Positions 26,592 to 36,165 of a stretch of DNA of 64,000 nucleotides are shown here, piece by piece. The notes beneath the pieces were generated by a model. It saw nothing but the letters and a program-made list of their open reading frames with translations. It was not told the DNA's origin and made no database searches. Origin of the DNA: Rheinheimera salexigens (lineage in GTDB: Bacteria; Pseudomonadota; Gammaproteobacteria; Enterobacterales; Alteromonadaceae); assembly GCF_001752395.1 (NCBI RefSeq), contig NZ_MKEK01000001.1, forward strand, positions 3,017,509 to 3,081,508. The letters run 5' to 3'. Position numbers and translations under genes: made by a program. Every line of letters starts with the position of its first letter. The first letter of the stretch is position 1.

Positions 26592-26632
26592 TTTAAACAT
26601 CCATAAATCTGTAATAAGTTGGGCTAATGACG

Positions 26633-27934
26633 TTAGTATAAATCGCGTAGATAGCGCCCCTGCGACTGTATTTGCTGATAACCATCCGAGCCAAGTGCAT
26701 TAAGAAGTAAGCTATCTACAGCAGTCCCCATACCATCATAGCGACCACATACATATATCTGCCCATTTTCACCTAAGAAATCAGCAATTTGCAGCCACTT
26801 ATCCCTCATTACATCTTGAACATAACAAGGAGTTACAGGATCACGTGAAAATGCATAATCTAGCTGCGTTAGTACGCCTGTCTGCTGCCAGTGTTTAAAC
26901 TCTTGATAAAGCGTCTGTGCTGAGTCTACTTCGCGCTCTCCATAGATAAGCCATGTTTCGCCTGCGTTTACTCGATGTGTTCGCTGTGCTAAGTGGCCGC
27001 GAATACCCGCCAAACCACTGCCAGCACCAATCAGCAGTAGTGGCAATTGGTTGTTATTTATATGGCATAACACATTCTGTTCTAATTGCAACATAACAGA
27101 GTCCGTTAAAGCTAATTTTGAGGTTAGCCAATCAGAGCAAAATCCAGAAGTGCCATTATCATTTTGATGTTGCCGCACAATCAAACTCATCTCGCCATCA
27201 TCAGGCACTGACGCCACTGAATAGCGACGCGGTATTGCTTTTAGATCATTATAGGGATAAATAACAACCAAATCGCCAGCTTGCCATTGCACTCCCTTTT
27301 GTTTACTAGATAAACGAAGATGAAATAAGCCAGTATCTAGTTCGTTGGTTAAGTTTACTCTCGCTTTTAGCTGCCAAAGTTGCACTGTATGTTGTGTCGG
27401 TTCTGGCTGACATTGATCTTGTTTATGTATTGGCGTATTTAACTTAGCCCCCAGCTTAGTCAGCTCATGATTAAGATCCTCAGCAAACTGACAAAACTTT
27501 GGATACCGACTATCACCTAGTGCTAACACTTCATAGTTAACATTGCTTAAAATACCGTTATTTGCATTATGTTTACCACCTCGATTAACCGAGGTGGTTT
27601 TATTTAACGCTAGCAAATCACGATAAAAGCGACGACCATTATCTGGGGGTTCGCCATCGCCGTATGTACTGACAACAAATACGACTTTTTGAAACTGAGC
27701 TAACTGAGTTGGTATCAGTTCAGACAATGCCATTAAGCTAGCTATCTTTGGCCCACCCAATGCCTGTTGCTGTTGTAACGCCAGCGTCCGAGCTAACCCA
27801 GTTTGGCTGGCGTAAGCAATGAGTATTGACACCGACAGTTGCCCATTAACCGGCTGGCGCTGACGATAACGCCACAGCACGCTCAATGTCCAGCTTAACC
27901 AAATAAAACCAAGTAGTATTGCTAGCAATGTCAT
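26633..27934 (-). CDS. membrane-anchored flavodoxin/ferredoxin-NADP-type reductase
   Basis: 433 residues. An N-terminal membrane helix (2-21) is followed by a flavodoxin domain (about 34-180: IAYASQTGLAR for FMN phosphate, VVSTYGDGEPPDNG, LALGDSRYPKFC), an FAD-binding beta-barrel (RRYSVASVPD) and an NADPH domain (LLIGAGSGLAGIR, YGERE, YVCGRYDGMG). The architecture is that of sulfite-reductase alpha subunit-like enzymes without the connecting domain. In this operon it most likely reduces ferric siderophore, with the PepSY protein. An insert of about 20 residues after the YRDLLALNK segment contains an inverted repeat. The start overlaps the upstream stop as TAATG. Confidence 0.88.
   Translation of the reverse strand: MTLLAILLGFIWLSWTLSVLWRYRQRQPVNGQLSVSILIAYASQTGLARTLALQQQQALGGPKIASLMALSELIPTQLAQFQKVVFVVSTYGDGEPPDNGRRFYRDLLALNKTTSVNRGGKHNANNGILSNVNYEVLALGDSRYPKFCQFAEDLNHELTKLGAKLNTPIHKQDQCQPEPTQHTVQLWQLKARVNLTNELDTGLFHLRLSSKQKGVQWQAGDLVVIYPYNDLKAIPRRYSVASVPDDGEMSLIVRQHQNDNGTSGFCSDWLTSKLALTDSVMLQLEQNVLCHINNNQLPLLLIGAGSGLAGIRGHLAQRTHRVNAGETWLIYGEREVDSAQTLYQEFKHWQQTGVLTQLDYAFSRDPVTPCYVQDVMRDKWLQIADFLGENGQIYVCGRYDGMGTAVDSLLLNALGSDGYQQIQSQGRYLRDLY
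27575..27598. repeat. 9-bp perfect inverted repeat inside the reductase reading frame
   Basis: ACCACCTCG-ATTAAC-CGAGGTGGT, followed on the plus strand by a T-rich run, so it looks like an intrinsic terminator facing against the gene. It encodes part of a loop insert (TTSVNRGG) that other flavodoxin domains lack. Confidence 0.7.
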
Positions 27935-28755
27935 TACAGAGGTAATACTTCAAACGTTGCTGAATAATTACCTTGGCGAACTGTTGCTGGCTTAGCTACT
28001 TTATCATCACTATAGCTGGCCTCTAAAAAGTACATACCTGCATGCGGCCAAGTGATGTTTAACTCGCCTTGTTGGTTAGCCATGATTTTAATCGTCTGTT
28101 GCGTATTACGATAACGCATACCACCTGGCACAACTTCGATTTCTGCCCCAGCTGCCGGCTGTCCATCAAACAATAATTTAAAGGTAGCGGTTTCGGTGGC
28201 ATATAAATCGTTCGGATGCGTTACGGGTATTAGCTCTAAACCTTGGTTAGTAGGTTGCAGTGCAGCTTTGCTAGGCGAACCAACCGTTACAAAGGTTTCA
28301 ACACGGCGCCAACTTCTGGAGACTATCAAATCAGTGGCTTTAATAGGAACGGCTGTAGCAAATTCAGACTCATTGGCTTGCTGCCCCCTTGCCGGCCACA
28401 TTTTGCGCTTACCGTCAGCATCGCGCCACACTGCACGTAATCCACCTGAAGATGTCGCAATTTTGTAGGTACCTTGAGTTTTAAGCTCGATGTCAAACAC
28501 GCTGCGATAACGGCCCTTCGCAGCATTGATAATATCAACTTTGTCACCTGTAGGACCTATTACTTGCATACCGTCTAACGACATAGCGACATGATCTGGA
28601 TGAAATAACGTATTAGAGATAGCAGCATCTACCGTTACTGTAGCTTCTTCACCCGACAACACTGTTGCACTAGGCTGTATCCATGCGCGGTGAGCACTCA
28701 CTGGTGTTGAAATCAATACTACTGCAGCTGCTACTAATATAAATTTTAAATGCAT
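27934..28755 (-). CDS. DUF4198 family periplasmic protein
   Basis: 273 residues with a signal peptide (1-21, ending VSAHRAW). DUF4198 proteins typically begin HRAWIQPS... after the signal and are Ig-like, related to NikM and GlpM-type metal-uptake accessory proteins. The HEAD His is conserved next to the cleavage site, where it could bind metal. The C-terminal part (FKLLFDGQPAAGAEIEVVPGG, then GMYFLEASY) is a CARDB/carboxypeptidase-regulatory-like fold. In TonB-receptor operons it probably handles metal or siderophore in the periplasm. It ends TAATG with the reductase gene. Confidence 0.85.
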   Translation of the reverse strand: MHLKFILVAAAVVLISTPVSAHRAWIQPSATVLSGEEATVTVDAAISNTLFHPDHVAMSLDGMQVIGPTGDKVDIINAAKGRYRSVFDIELKTQGTYKIATSSGGLRAVWRDADGKRKMWPARGQQANESEFATAVPIKATDLIVSRSWRRVETFVTVGSPSKAALQPTNQGLELIPVTHPNDLYATETATFKLLFDGQPAAGAEIEVVPGGMRYRNTQQTIKIMANQQGELNITWPHAGMYFLEASYSDDKVAKPATVRQGNYSATFEVLPL

Positions 28756-28784
28756 TGTCTTACTCCTTAAAAATAATAACGAAA

Positions 28785-29297
28785 TTAAAAATGTAAGCGA
28801 ATTAATTCAATCTCAGCTTTACCCGCTATTTCCGCAGGTAACGACTGTTCAGTTAACGGTAATTGTATTGGCAGTTGCAGCAGTTCACGCCCACCAACTT
28901 CGCGCGCAGCTTCAACCATAATGCGGTACTTGCCAGCAGGTAGCTTTGATAAAACGGCAGATAACTGAGCTTGAATTATATGTTGACCAGGTCCTTTGGT
29001 CGCACCGCTAAGCCCATCAACAGGCATACTCAGTTCGCGACCACCGCGACGCCACCACTGACGAAGATCTTTTAACCATTCTTGTCCCTTGTTATTAGAT
29101 AACGCGGTGTCATACCACACTGCAATATGGGTTATTTTACGCTGCTCATCTTCAATCCAAACAGCGACATAGGGCGCATGGTATTCAGCCACATTTAATC
29201 GCGGCAAAGTTACCGTTAAATTTATTTCTGATGCACTAAGCTTATGGCTGCTAAATATGCTTATCACTAACGTTAATGCCATAACTATCCAACTCAT
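28785..29297 (-). CDS. DUF2271 family periplasmic protein
   Basis: 170 residues with a signal peptide (1-23, SSHKLSASE). The core has APYVAVWIEDEQRKITHIAVWY, then WLKDLRQWWRRGG, then DGLSGATKGPGQH, the hallmarks of DUF2271. The family has no known biochemistry but occurs repeatedly beside PepSY and DUF4198 genes in iron-regulated operons. It follows the PepSY gene by 16 bases and precedes the DUF4198 gene by 29 bases on the same strand. Confidence 0.85.
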   Translation of the reverse strand: MSWIVMALTLVISIFSSHKLSASEINLTVTLPRLNVAEYHAPYVAVWIEDEQRKITHIAVWYDTALSNNKGQEWLKDLRQWWRRGGRELSMPVDGLSGATKGPGQHIIQAQLSAVLSKLPAGKYRIMVEAAREVGGRELLQLPIQLPLTEQSLPAEIAGKAEIELIRLHF

Positions 29298-29313
29298 GTA
29301 ATGCTCCTCGTTA

Positions 29314-29907
29314 TTAAATAAATACCAGTATTATTACTATCGGTACTAATGCCCCTAAGGCGATTATTGGCCATGTCATAGGCCGATGTGGGCCTTGTCT
29401 GAATAACAAAATTAAACCAGTGCTACAAAAAATTACACAAAACAGAGCGAAAATATCTATAAACCAAAACCAAACGACTCCTGCATCGCGGCCTTTGTGC
29501 AAGTCATTAAAATAGGCCACCCAACCACGATCCGCGCGTTCATAACTAAAATGCGCCAGCTGAGTATCAATAGCCAGCCACGCATCCGCTCCAGGTTTAG
29601 GCATGGCAATATAAAACTCTATGCCATCCCATTGCCCTAGTTCGTGTCCGGTAATATTCACACCATAATTGTTAAGATAACTGCGCAGCGTTGCTGGCAA
29701 CATTATCTCACCAGCAGGCAACGGCCGAAGCACTTCAAGCTCCGACTCTGGTATCTCAGCTTCAATGCTGATTACCTGAGTATTACCACGGATATCAGCA
29801 GCGTGATTTAAGGTAATGCCAGTAACAGCAAACATCAGCATGCCTACCAGCGTCACTGCTGCACTTACCCAGTGCCATTGCCTAACCGAGCCAATAGATA
29901 GGTGCAT
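29314..29907 (-). CDS. PepSY-associated transmembrane protein
   Basis: 197 residues from ATG 29907, which overlaps the TonB-receptor stop as TAATG; an in-frame start nine codons earlier (29934) would lie inside that gene. Three membrane segments are visible: one after RQWHW, one at about 150-172 (WFWFIDIFALFCVIFCSTGLI) and one at the C-terminus. The periplasmic loop between the first two includes HKGRDAGVVW and the ATLRSYLNNYG PepSY part. The HW and HKGRD His residues suit haem or quinone coupling. Such proteins pass electrons from the cytoplasm to reduce ferric siderophores, here probably with the flavodoxin-type reductase. Confidence 0.85.
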   Translation of the reverse strand: MHLSIGSVRQWHWVSAAVTLVGMLMFAVTGITLNHAADIRGNTQVISIEAEIPESELEVLRPLPAGEIMLPATLRSYLNNYGVNITGHELGQWDGIEFYIAMPKPGADAWLAIDTQLAHFSYERADRGWVAYFNDLHKGRDAGVVWFWFIDIFALFCVIFCSTGLILLFRQGPHRPMTWPIIALGALVPIVIILVFI

Positions 29908-32288
29908 TAGAAACTTACCGTCATGCCAATCCATAAATTACGTGATTTATCTTTAACGTTATAGTCGTCAGTAAACAGAACTTCGCTAACGGCGCCGCGG
30001 CCGGTTACGTAGTCGTATTCACCATCATTATTTAAATCGGTGTAAGTAGTTGAGTAAGAAGTGAAGTCACGATCAAGTAGATTATTTATGCGAAAGTCAA
30101 AACGGATAAATTCACTGTGTTCATAGCTGGCACCAAGGTTAAGCAGGCTATAATTTTTATAATACAGCGCTTTATTTATTATGCTGTCGTAACCACGGTA
30201 TCGATCAGAACGCAGCTCTCCTTGCAAATATACCGTTAGGGTGTCAGTCATAGCCCAGTACGCACGAATATTTGCCATGTGCTCAGCAGTATTGGTTAGG
30301 GGTTGTCCTGCTTGCGCGCCACTTTTCTGTTCACTGTCGGTCCAAGTATAATTACCCTGTAAAGACAATTTTGGCGTAAATTGATAACGACCTGCGATTT
30401 CTACGCCTTGAATATCAACTTCATCAATATTTATTTTCTGACTGTAAGTTTGGTACCCTAACTGATCATATTCGCCTAAATTTACGCAAGGCCGAACACC
30501 TTGAGTTTGGGTGCAGCTTTGGATCGTATCACCACTAGCAATTTTGTCATCAAACCGGGTTTTAAAATACGTAATGTTAAAGTTGTGGCCGCTATCTGCA
30601 GCGTTCCAATACAGGGCAATTTCAGAATTCACACTGGTTTCTGGCTGAAGTTCAGGATTACCCGCAAACGGGCTTGTCCCTTGGCCACCAAAACCAGTAA
30701 TTCCGTCATATAAATCAGTAGTATTCGGAGTTTTGTAACCCGTACTCACGCCTCCTTTTAATGTCCAGTCAGCATTAATGCTATATACAGCGTACAATCG
30801 TGGCGAAACCTGACTACCAAAAGTATCGTGGTTGTCGTACCTAACCCCTGCGGTCAGAGTAAAGTCTTCGTTCATCATCCAGTTATCTTCGACATACAAC
30901 GAATACATTTTTTGCCGCTGCTTTTTGCCCGTGGTGCCGGTTTCTAAACCAAATACCCCATCAATTAATTCACCGTGTATCAGTTGACCACCCACTACAA
31001 AATTATGATAGCCCGCCGCTTCTAAAGGTATATCAAGTCGCGCATCTAACGTGTACTGCTTACTTTCAAGTGGTCTTGCTGGACGTGGTAAAAAGGTTTC
31101 TTCAGCTAGATTACGGCGGGCTTCTTCAGTTAAACCGGCATACTCACCCGTGCCGTCATACATTTCCTGTAATAATAAGCGTTCAGCCACGCTAAGCGGT
31201 ATGGTACGGCCATTGTTAGCAGTATCTACATAGGACAGAGCAATCATACTAGAACCAAAGCCCCATTGTGCATCGTGTGCCAATGACCACCAATTACGAT
31301 CAAATTCTTGATCTGCAGCATAACCTGTGCGGGGATTAACTTTACCCCGACTATCTTGCCAAAGTGCCTCAATACTGTCTTTAGTGCCTAATGGATAAAT
31401 AATACTATCATTTTCAATGTCATAGCTTGGCGTATTATCGTAAACTTGATTTGAAGAGTCGTAATCGAACTTTAAGCGTTGATTATCAGCCGGTGTCCAC
31501 GACAGCGAAAAACCAACATGCTTGTCATTATTATCCACGGTACGTCCACCGCTACCAAAACCGAGTTCTCGCACTATTACATTGCCATTAGGATCAATTG
31601 CAGGTGCAAATGTCGGTGAAGACGCTTGTTGGTCATAAAGACTGCCACGCAGTCCCAAGCTTAATACATTATCAATTAACGGCCCCATGACTGAAATTTC
31701 CGTGGTGAAGTCGTCACCAAACTCATCATCAGACTGCACACTTCTGCCCATGCTTACTTCACCGCTCCAGCCTGCAGTATGCTTTTTGGTAATAATATTA
31801 ATAACACCGCCAAGTGCATCTGCGCCATACAGCGTTGAAGCTGGCCCACGAATAACTTCGATGCGATCAATACTGGCTAATGGCGGGACATGGTTAAAAG
31901 CGTTACCTCCAAAATTATTTGGGTAAATATCGCCATGGTTATTCTGGCGACGGCCGTCGATAAGAAGCAAGGTGTATTCACCGGTAAGACCACGCATGCT
32001 TACAGAACCTTGGCCTGTCTTATCACGGGTAGTGCCAATATCAACGCCCTCTTGATACTTCACTGCATCTAGTAAACTTGTAAATGAACTTTGGCGAATT
32101 TCTTCTTGGGTAATAACCGAGATACTTGCAGGTGCCTCTGTCAATTTTTGCTCAAAACCTGACGCTGTAACTACAATGCGCTCAATACCGTCTGGAGTGT
32201 AAGCCACATCAGCTAAATCGGCGTTAGCTTGCGCAGCTAAAGTTAAACCTATTAATAAAGACAGCTTTGTTGGCACTGCATGTTTCAT
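29907..32288 (-). CDS. TonB-dependent siderophore-type receptor
   Basis: 793 residues. The signal peptide (1-23) ends AQANADL. The TonB box is followed by a plug domain with IERIVVTASG, SVSMRGLTGEYTLLLIDGRR and the signature IEVIRGPASTLYGADALGGVINI. The barrel ends NLWIGMTVSF. The plug and barrel resemble catecholate/ferric-enterobactin type receptors (FepA/CirA group). It is the first gene of a five-gene operon with PepSY, DUF2271, DUF4198 and reductase genes, a typical iron-siderophore arrangement. A candidate Fur box lies 85 bases before the start. The substrate is not determined by sequence. Confidence 0.92.
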   Translation of the reverse strand: MKHAVPTKLSLLIGLTLAAQANADLADVAYTPDGIERIVVTASGFEQKLTEAPASISVITQEEIRQSSFTSLLDAVKYQEGVDIGTTRDKTGQGSVSMRGLTGEYTLLLIDGRRQNNHGDIYPNNFGGNAFNHVPPLASIDRIEVIRGPASTLYGADALGGVINIITKKHTAGWSGEVSMGRSVQSDDEFGDDFTTEISVMGPLIDNVLSLGLRGSLYDQQASSPTFAPAIDPNGNVIVRELGFGSGGRTVDNNDKHVGFSLSWTPADNQRLKFDYDSSNQVYDNTPSYDIENDSIIYPLGTKDSIEALWQDSRGKVNPRTGYAADQEFDRNWWSLAHDAQWGFGSSMIALSYVDTANNGRTIPLSVAERLLLQEMYDGTGEYAGLTEEARRNLAEETFLPRPARPLESKQYTLDARLDIPLEAAGYHNFVVGGQLIHGELIDGVFGLETGTTGKKQRQKMYSLYVEDNWMMNEDFTLTAGVRYDNHDTFGSQVSPRLYAVYSINADWTLKGGVSTGYKTPNTTDLYDGITGFGGQGTSPFAGNPELQPETSVNSEIALYWNAADSGHNFNITYFKTRFDDKIASGDTIQSCTQTQGVRPCVNLGEYDQLGYQTYSQKINIDEVDIQGVEIAGRYQFTPKLSLQGNYTWTDSEQKSGAQAGQPLTNTAEHMANIRAYWAMTDTLTVYLQGELRSDRYRGYDSIINKALYYKNYSLLNLGASYEHSEFIRFDFRINNLLDRDFTSYSTTYTDLNNDGEYDYVTGRGAVSEVLFTDDYNVKDKSRNLWIGMTVSF

Positions 32289-32839
32289 TTTTTTCGTCCT
32301 TTAATGTCTATGGGTAATACTGCTAAATATTCAAACACATACTAAACGATGAAACACCTACACGTCAACGCAAATGATAACTACTCGCATTAGTATTTGC
32401 ATTAATAGCTCTACTGCAGTTCAGCTGTTTAAAACGCGGACACGAAAGTTTTCCTCAGCTGTATTACTCTGTGGTTACATTTCAATGTATTTTGGGGAGC
32501 TTTATAAATAAGTAACTATAAAATCAGGGGTGTAATACAATTTTCAAACAGGTACTTAAACCCTAATGGTTGGGTTTCAAATACGACTATTATTTTGGGC
32601 ATTAAAAATGAAAGCAGGCATTAAACTCTAATAACGACGCAACAAACAAGTAGATTTATTTTTGACTAACAAATTCATGAAGGTTTTACGCGGGAATGTG
32701 TGAGCTTCACACAACAAATTGTCAGTAAACCATTAGGTTAAAAGTAGTCTATGCCAATTTATACTACCCGTTTATGGCATCTTTTAGTTCAAATATGTCA
32801 ACTTATACTATCAAAAGATAGATAAAGCAGATTTTGGGT
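32289..32839. other. upstream region of the iron operon
   Basis: 551 bp without a gene. It contains the candidate Fur box (32373-32391) and the region 3' of the 4.5S RNA gene. I see no further ORF with a convincing start. Confidence 0.5.
32373..32391. promoter_or_regulatory. candidate Fur box of the TonB-receptor operon
   Basis: AATGATAACTACTCGCATT agrees with a 19-base Fur consensus (AATGATAATGATTATCATT) at 13 positions and sits in a wider imperfect palindrome bounded by GCAAAT and ATTTGC. The left half is perfect and the right half poor. Iron control is inferred from this and the operon content. Confidence 0.45.
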
Positions 32840-32948
32840 GGCAACCCCAGCAGCCACATCCCGGCACATACATCATAAACTGTGGCTGCTCCCTTCCGGG
32901 CCTGACCAGGTTCGCTTACTAGTATTGCGAGAGGACCAATGGGGTTAC
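32840..32948 (-). ncRNA. ffs: 4.5S RNA of the signal recognition particle (SRP RNA)
   Basis: On the minus strand the sequence shows the conserved SRP core: ACCTGGTCAGGCC, then GGAAGGGAGCAGCCA and, on the other strand of the hairpin, GTGCCGGGATGTGGCTGC. The terminal helix is closed by GGGGTAACCCC-type pairing (AACCCC near the 5' end with GGGGTT near the 3' end). It binds Ffh to target nascent membrane proteins. The ends are approximate to a few bases. Confidence 0.93.
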
Positions 32949-33019
32949 CATTGACAGTTGAATAATCAACTGGCGCGCATTATGCGCAAAACTTACGGTG
33001 CTTGCAAGCCTAGTAAGGC

Positions 33020-33856
33020 CTATTGCTGCAGTTCTGTACGATATTGACGTAAAACTGCTTTTAAACGCTTTTGATTCTCAGGGCCCATGCGTAACATCAT
33101 TTTTTGCGGTGCTGGCAGAGCTTCTAATCTGGCATCGGCGAACTTATACATTACAGATGGCCGATCCAGTGTTATTGGGTAATCCACTTCAGGTGTTTGT
33201 AACAACACATCTATAGCACTAACAACCCGCTGTTTAAAAGAATCATCTGGATAGCCTAACTCTTTAAATGCTTGTTCTGCTAAGGGTTCAAAACGCTGCA
33301 ATGTCACTAACATTTCAGCTGCTGAGATGCTTTCTAAAAGCGCAACATAAGGCTCATAACGACTAAAGTTAGCATCTTCTAACTGGTAGGGTGGATTTTT
33401 ACCACCAATAAAGCGCTGATCTATGGGCTGTAATACATTATGACCTTTTACCAATTGGCCATGAGCAATATTGTCTACTTGCACCACAAAATTCCGGACC
33501 ATTTGATCGGTAACGATTAATGATGCCAAACCCGGTTGCCAATCTAGATTAAGTAACGTCTGCTTAATTTCAGGATCAGATTCATCTAATGTCGGTAAGG
33601 GCGTTTCAACAACCTCTACAACATCTTCTGGCTCAGCCGGTAAATCGGTTGTAAACTCTGACTCAGGAGTAGTGACGGTTTCTACTGGCGCAGTTATCAC
33701 CGGTGGTGCTGTTTCAGTTGCTATCGGTTGTTCTGGCTCTATAACCTTGGCATCCGGTTTAAATAAAAACCAGAGCGCCAGCAATAACACTACGACAACG
33801 GCAGCAATAGCAAAATAATATTTTTGTTGACCTGTGGTACTGGTGTCTGTTGTCAT
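33020..33856 (-). CDS. DUF3014 family membrane-anchored protein
   Basis: 278 residues from ATG 33856, which is preceded by GAGGT; a longer in-frame start at 33904 lacks this. One membrane helix (12-31, FAIAAVVVVLLLALWFLF) is followed by a Pro/Thr/Glu-rich linker and the DUF3014 domain: WQPGLASLIVTDQMVRNFVVQVDN, RFIGGKNPPYQLE, YARYEPYV type segments and MLRMGPENQKRLK. It would be a periplasmic protein anchored in the inner membrane. Function is unknown. It lies just downstream of ffs and divergent from the patatin gene. Confidence 0.85.
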   Translation of the reverse strand: MTTDTSTTGQQKYYFAIAAVVVVLLLALWFLFKPDAKVIEPEQPIATETAPPVITAPVETVTTPESEFTTDLPAEPEDVVEVVETPLPTLDESDPEIKQTLLNLDWQPGLASLIVTDQMVRNFVVQVDNIAHGQLVKGHNVLQPIDQRFIGGKNPPYQLEDANFSRYEPYVALLESISAAEMLVTLQRFEPLAEQAFKELGYPDDSFKQRVVSAIDVLLQTPEVDYPITLDRPSVMYKFADARLEALPAPQKMMLRMGPENQKRLKAVLRQYRTELQQ

Positions 33857-33962
33857 AATTACCTCGTTAATAATCTGCTGTTGCTCGACAAATAGGCATT
33901 GCAATCTGTATTAGATCTAGCAATATACTATTAATGAGCCTGTTATAGGGAAAAAGTTCAAC

Positions 33963-35123
33963 TTGGTTACGCCGAAAATAACACCTAATAATGACACGCA
34001 AAAAAATGCGTCACAAACTGCCTTGCTTTTAGCAGGAGGCGGTGCCAGAGCAGCGTATCAGGTCGGCGTGCTTAAAGCTATTGCCCAACATTACCCTCGA
34101 AATAGTGCGATACCTTTTAAAATTATTAGTGGCACGTCTGCCGGTGCAATTAATGGTGCCGCGATGGCCAGCTATGCGTCGTGCTTCCACCTTGGTGTCA
34201 AAAAGCTAGAGTGGATATGGCGCAACTTTTCTACCCATCAAGTTTACTATGCGGATTATATTCGGGTGTTTCGACATATATTTCGCAGTGTTTTTAGTGG
34301 TTTTCAAGCTGATTATGCCAATAAAACCCCAGTCAGTTTATTTGATAGTAAACCCTTACGCTTAATGTTAGCTAAGATTTTAGATTTACAAAGGATAGAT
34401 CGCAATATTATGGGCGGCTATTTATCTAGCGTGTCGGTTACCGCCTCTTGTTATAATAACGGCGACTCCATTACTTTCTTCCAATCTAAAGATGCCCAAG
34501 AGTGGCGTCGGGCAAAACGTGCGGGCCAACGAACCTTATTAGGCGTACATCATTTAATGGCCTCTGCGGCTATTCCGCTAGTGTTCCCCTCAGTGCGTAT
34601 TCACCAACAATATTTTGGTGATGGCTCGGTCAATCAGTTAGCACCATTAAGTGCGCCTATTCATCTAGGTGCTGATAAAATTATGATTATTGGTCTAGCG
34701 GACCCACGTAGTCATGATTCTAGCCAACGTATGATGCACCATCCTGATCTTGCTACTATAGCAGGCCATTTGTTAGATACTGTATTCACGGATACCCTTA
34801 ATTCAGATTTAGAACGCCTGCAACGAATTAACAGCACTATTGCTGTTTTAGAACAACACACTATTGCTTCACCGTTAAAGAAAATTGACACCTTGTTGAT
34901 TAATCCCAGCCAAAACTTTAGCCAAATTGCCAGTGAGCATTATTTAGCGCTGCCGTTAGCGGTACGTACTATTTTGCGCTTAACCGGTACACGCCAGCAT
35001 TCTGAATCCAGTTTAGCCAGTTATTTATTGTTTGAGAAAAGTTATACCCGACGCTTAATTGAATTAGGTGTCGAAGATGCTAATCAACAAATGCCACAAA
35101 TATTAAAATTTTTAAAAAGTTAA
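33963..35123 (+). CDS. patatin-like phospholipase
   Basis: 386 residues with a TTG start at 33963 (GGGA upstream); no ATG exists before the catalytic motifs. The patatin features are all present: GGGARAAYQVGV (oxyanion hole), GTSAGAING (nucleophile Ser) and FGDGSV (Asp of the Ser-Asp dyad). It is a serine acyl hydrolase of the cytosol or membrane surface, probably acting on phospholipids. There is no signal peptide or obvious secretion tail. It is divergent from the DUF3014 gene, and the cyclase gene follows after 137 bases. Confidence 0.93.
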   Translation: MVTPKITPNNDTQKNASQTALLLAGGGARAAYQVGVLKAIAQHYPRNSAIPFKIISGTSAGAINGAAMASYASCFHLGVKKLEWIWRNFSTHQVYYADYIRVFRHIFRSVFSGFQADYANKTPVSLFDSKPLRLMLAKILDLQRIDRNIMGGYLSSVSVTASCYNNGDSITFFQSKDAQEWRRAKRAGQRTLLGVHHLMASAAIPLVFPSVRIHQQYFGDGSVNQLAPLSAPIHLGADKIMIIGLADPRSHDSSQRMMHHPDLATIAGHLLDTVFTDTLNSDLERLQRINSTIAVLEQHTIASPLKKIDTLLINPSQNFSQIASEHYLALPLAVRTILRLTGTRQHSESSLASYLLFEKSYTRRLIELGVEDANQQMPQILKFLKS

Positions 35124-35260
35124 TATTGGCGTCAAACCTTTGGCTGTTTTAATGCTTTTTAGCTGTAAACCGTGTTTTAGTTAAATATAACAACCCTTTA
35201 ATTATGGCCTAATGTTTGCATTAGTCCATGTAAGAACGATAATTTATAAAGGGTTTAATC

Positions 35261-36163
35261 ATGGAATATGCTTTGCTACAGGATAATGGCGGCAGTAATG
35301 CCCCCAGTTATGCCGCTATAACAAAGCTAGAACATTGGCCTGAGCAGCCGCAAGGTCGCGAACAAAGCTTAGTCAGTCAATTACAAACTACCTTAGAAAT
35401 ACAGCAACAACTTAATATTGTCTCGATGGCGGCCGGCAAGCTTTTGCCTTTGGCTTGGCTGCAGGTGCATACTGCGGTGGGTGATTTTATCGCTAGCGGC
35501 TCAAAAGCGGCGATTTATGAACATCGCAGTATGTTGATTTTGAATCAGCAATGCTTAGCCGAGTTAGTGTATCAAAGCGATAGTGCTTTTACGCCAATGT
35601 TACAGCGTGAGTTACTGCAATTAGAAACTGAGTGGTTATTTGCGTTGCGTAATGCCTTAGTGGTCAGTCGCTTACAGCAAATGGCTTTAAAAGACACTTT
35701 AACGGGCTTAGGTAACCGTCGCTTTTTTGACGATAGCTTAAATAAAGCAGTGCAATTGGCAAAACGGTATGATGATAGCTGTGGTTTAATGTTATTAGAT
35801 TTAGATAATTTTAAACAAGTTAATGATATTGCTGGCCATAGTACGGGTGATGAGTTGTTAATTGCGGTCGCTAACACTATGCGCGATACCTTACGTATCA
35901 CTGATAGCGTATTTCGCTTTGGTGGCGATGAGTTTGCTATTTTGTTATCTGCTGCTGATACCGCCAGTGCTGAGCTTATTGCCCGGCGCTTATTAAAAAC
36001 CATTAACCAAATTGCCTTGTGTCAGAAGTATCAAGTTACCGTCAGTATTGGCTTAGCTTTGCTGCAGCCGGATCAAAGCTTAGCGCAATTATTTACCGCA
36101 GCAGATCAGGCGTTATACCAAGCCAAAAATGCCGGTAAAAGTAAACTGCGCATCGCACTTTAA
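35261..36163 (+). CDS. GGDEF diguanylate cyclase
   Basis: 300 residues. The N-terminal half (about 1-140) has no membrane helix and resembles a GAF-like sensory fold, but I cannot assign it. The GGDEF domain follows with LTGLGNRRFFDDSL, LLDLDNFKQVND, the active site FGGDEF, and the inhibitory site RITD five residues before it; VSIGLA and ADQALYQAKNAGKS close the domain. It is predicted active in making c-di-GMP, with product inhibition. It ends 2 bases from the convergent tilS stop. Confidence 0.93.
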   Translation: MEYALLQDNGGSNAPSYAAITKLEHWPEQPQGREQSLVSQLQTTLEIQQQLNIVSMAAGKLLPLAWLQVHTAVGDFIASGSKAAIYEHRSMLILNQQCLAELVYQSDSAFTPMLQRELLQLETEWLFALRNALVVSRLQQMALKDTLTGLGNRRFFDDSLNKAVQLAKRYDDSCGLMLLDLDNFKQVNDIAGHSTGDELLIAVANTMRDTLRITDSVFRFGGDEFAILLSAADTASAELIARRLLKTINQIALCQKYQVTVSIGLALLQPDQSLAQLFTAADQALYQAKNAGKSKLRIAL

Positions 36164-36165
36164 GC

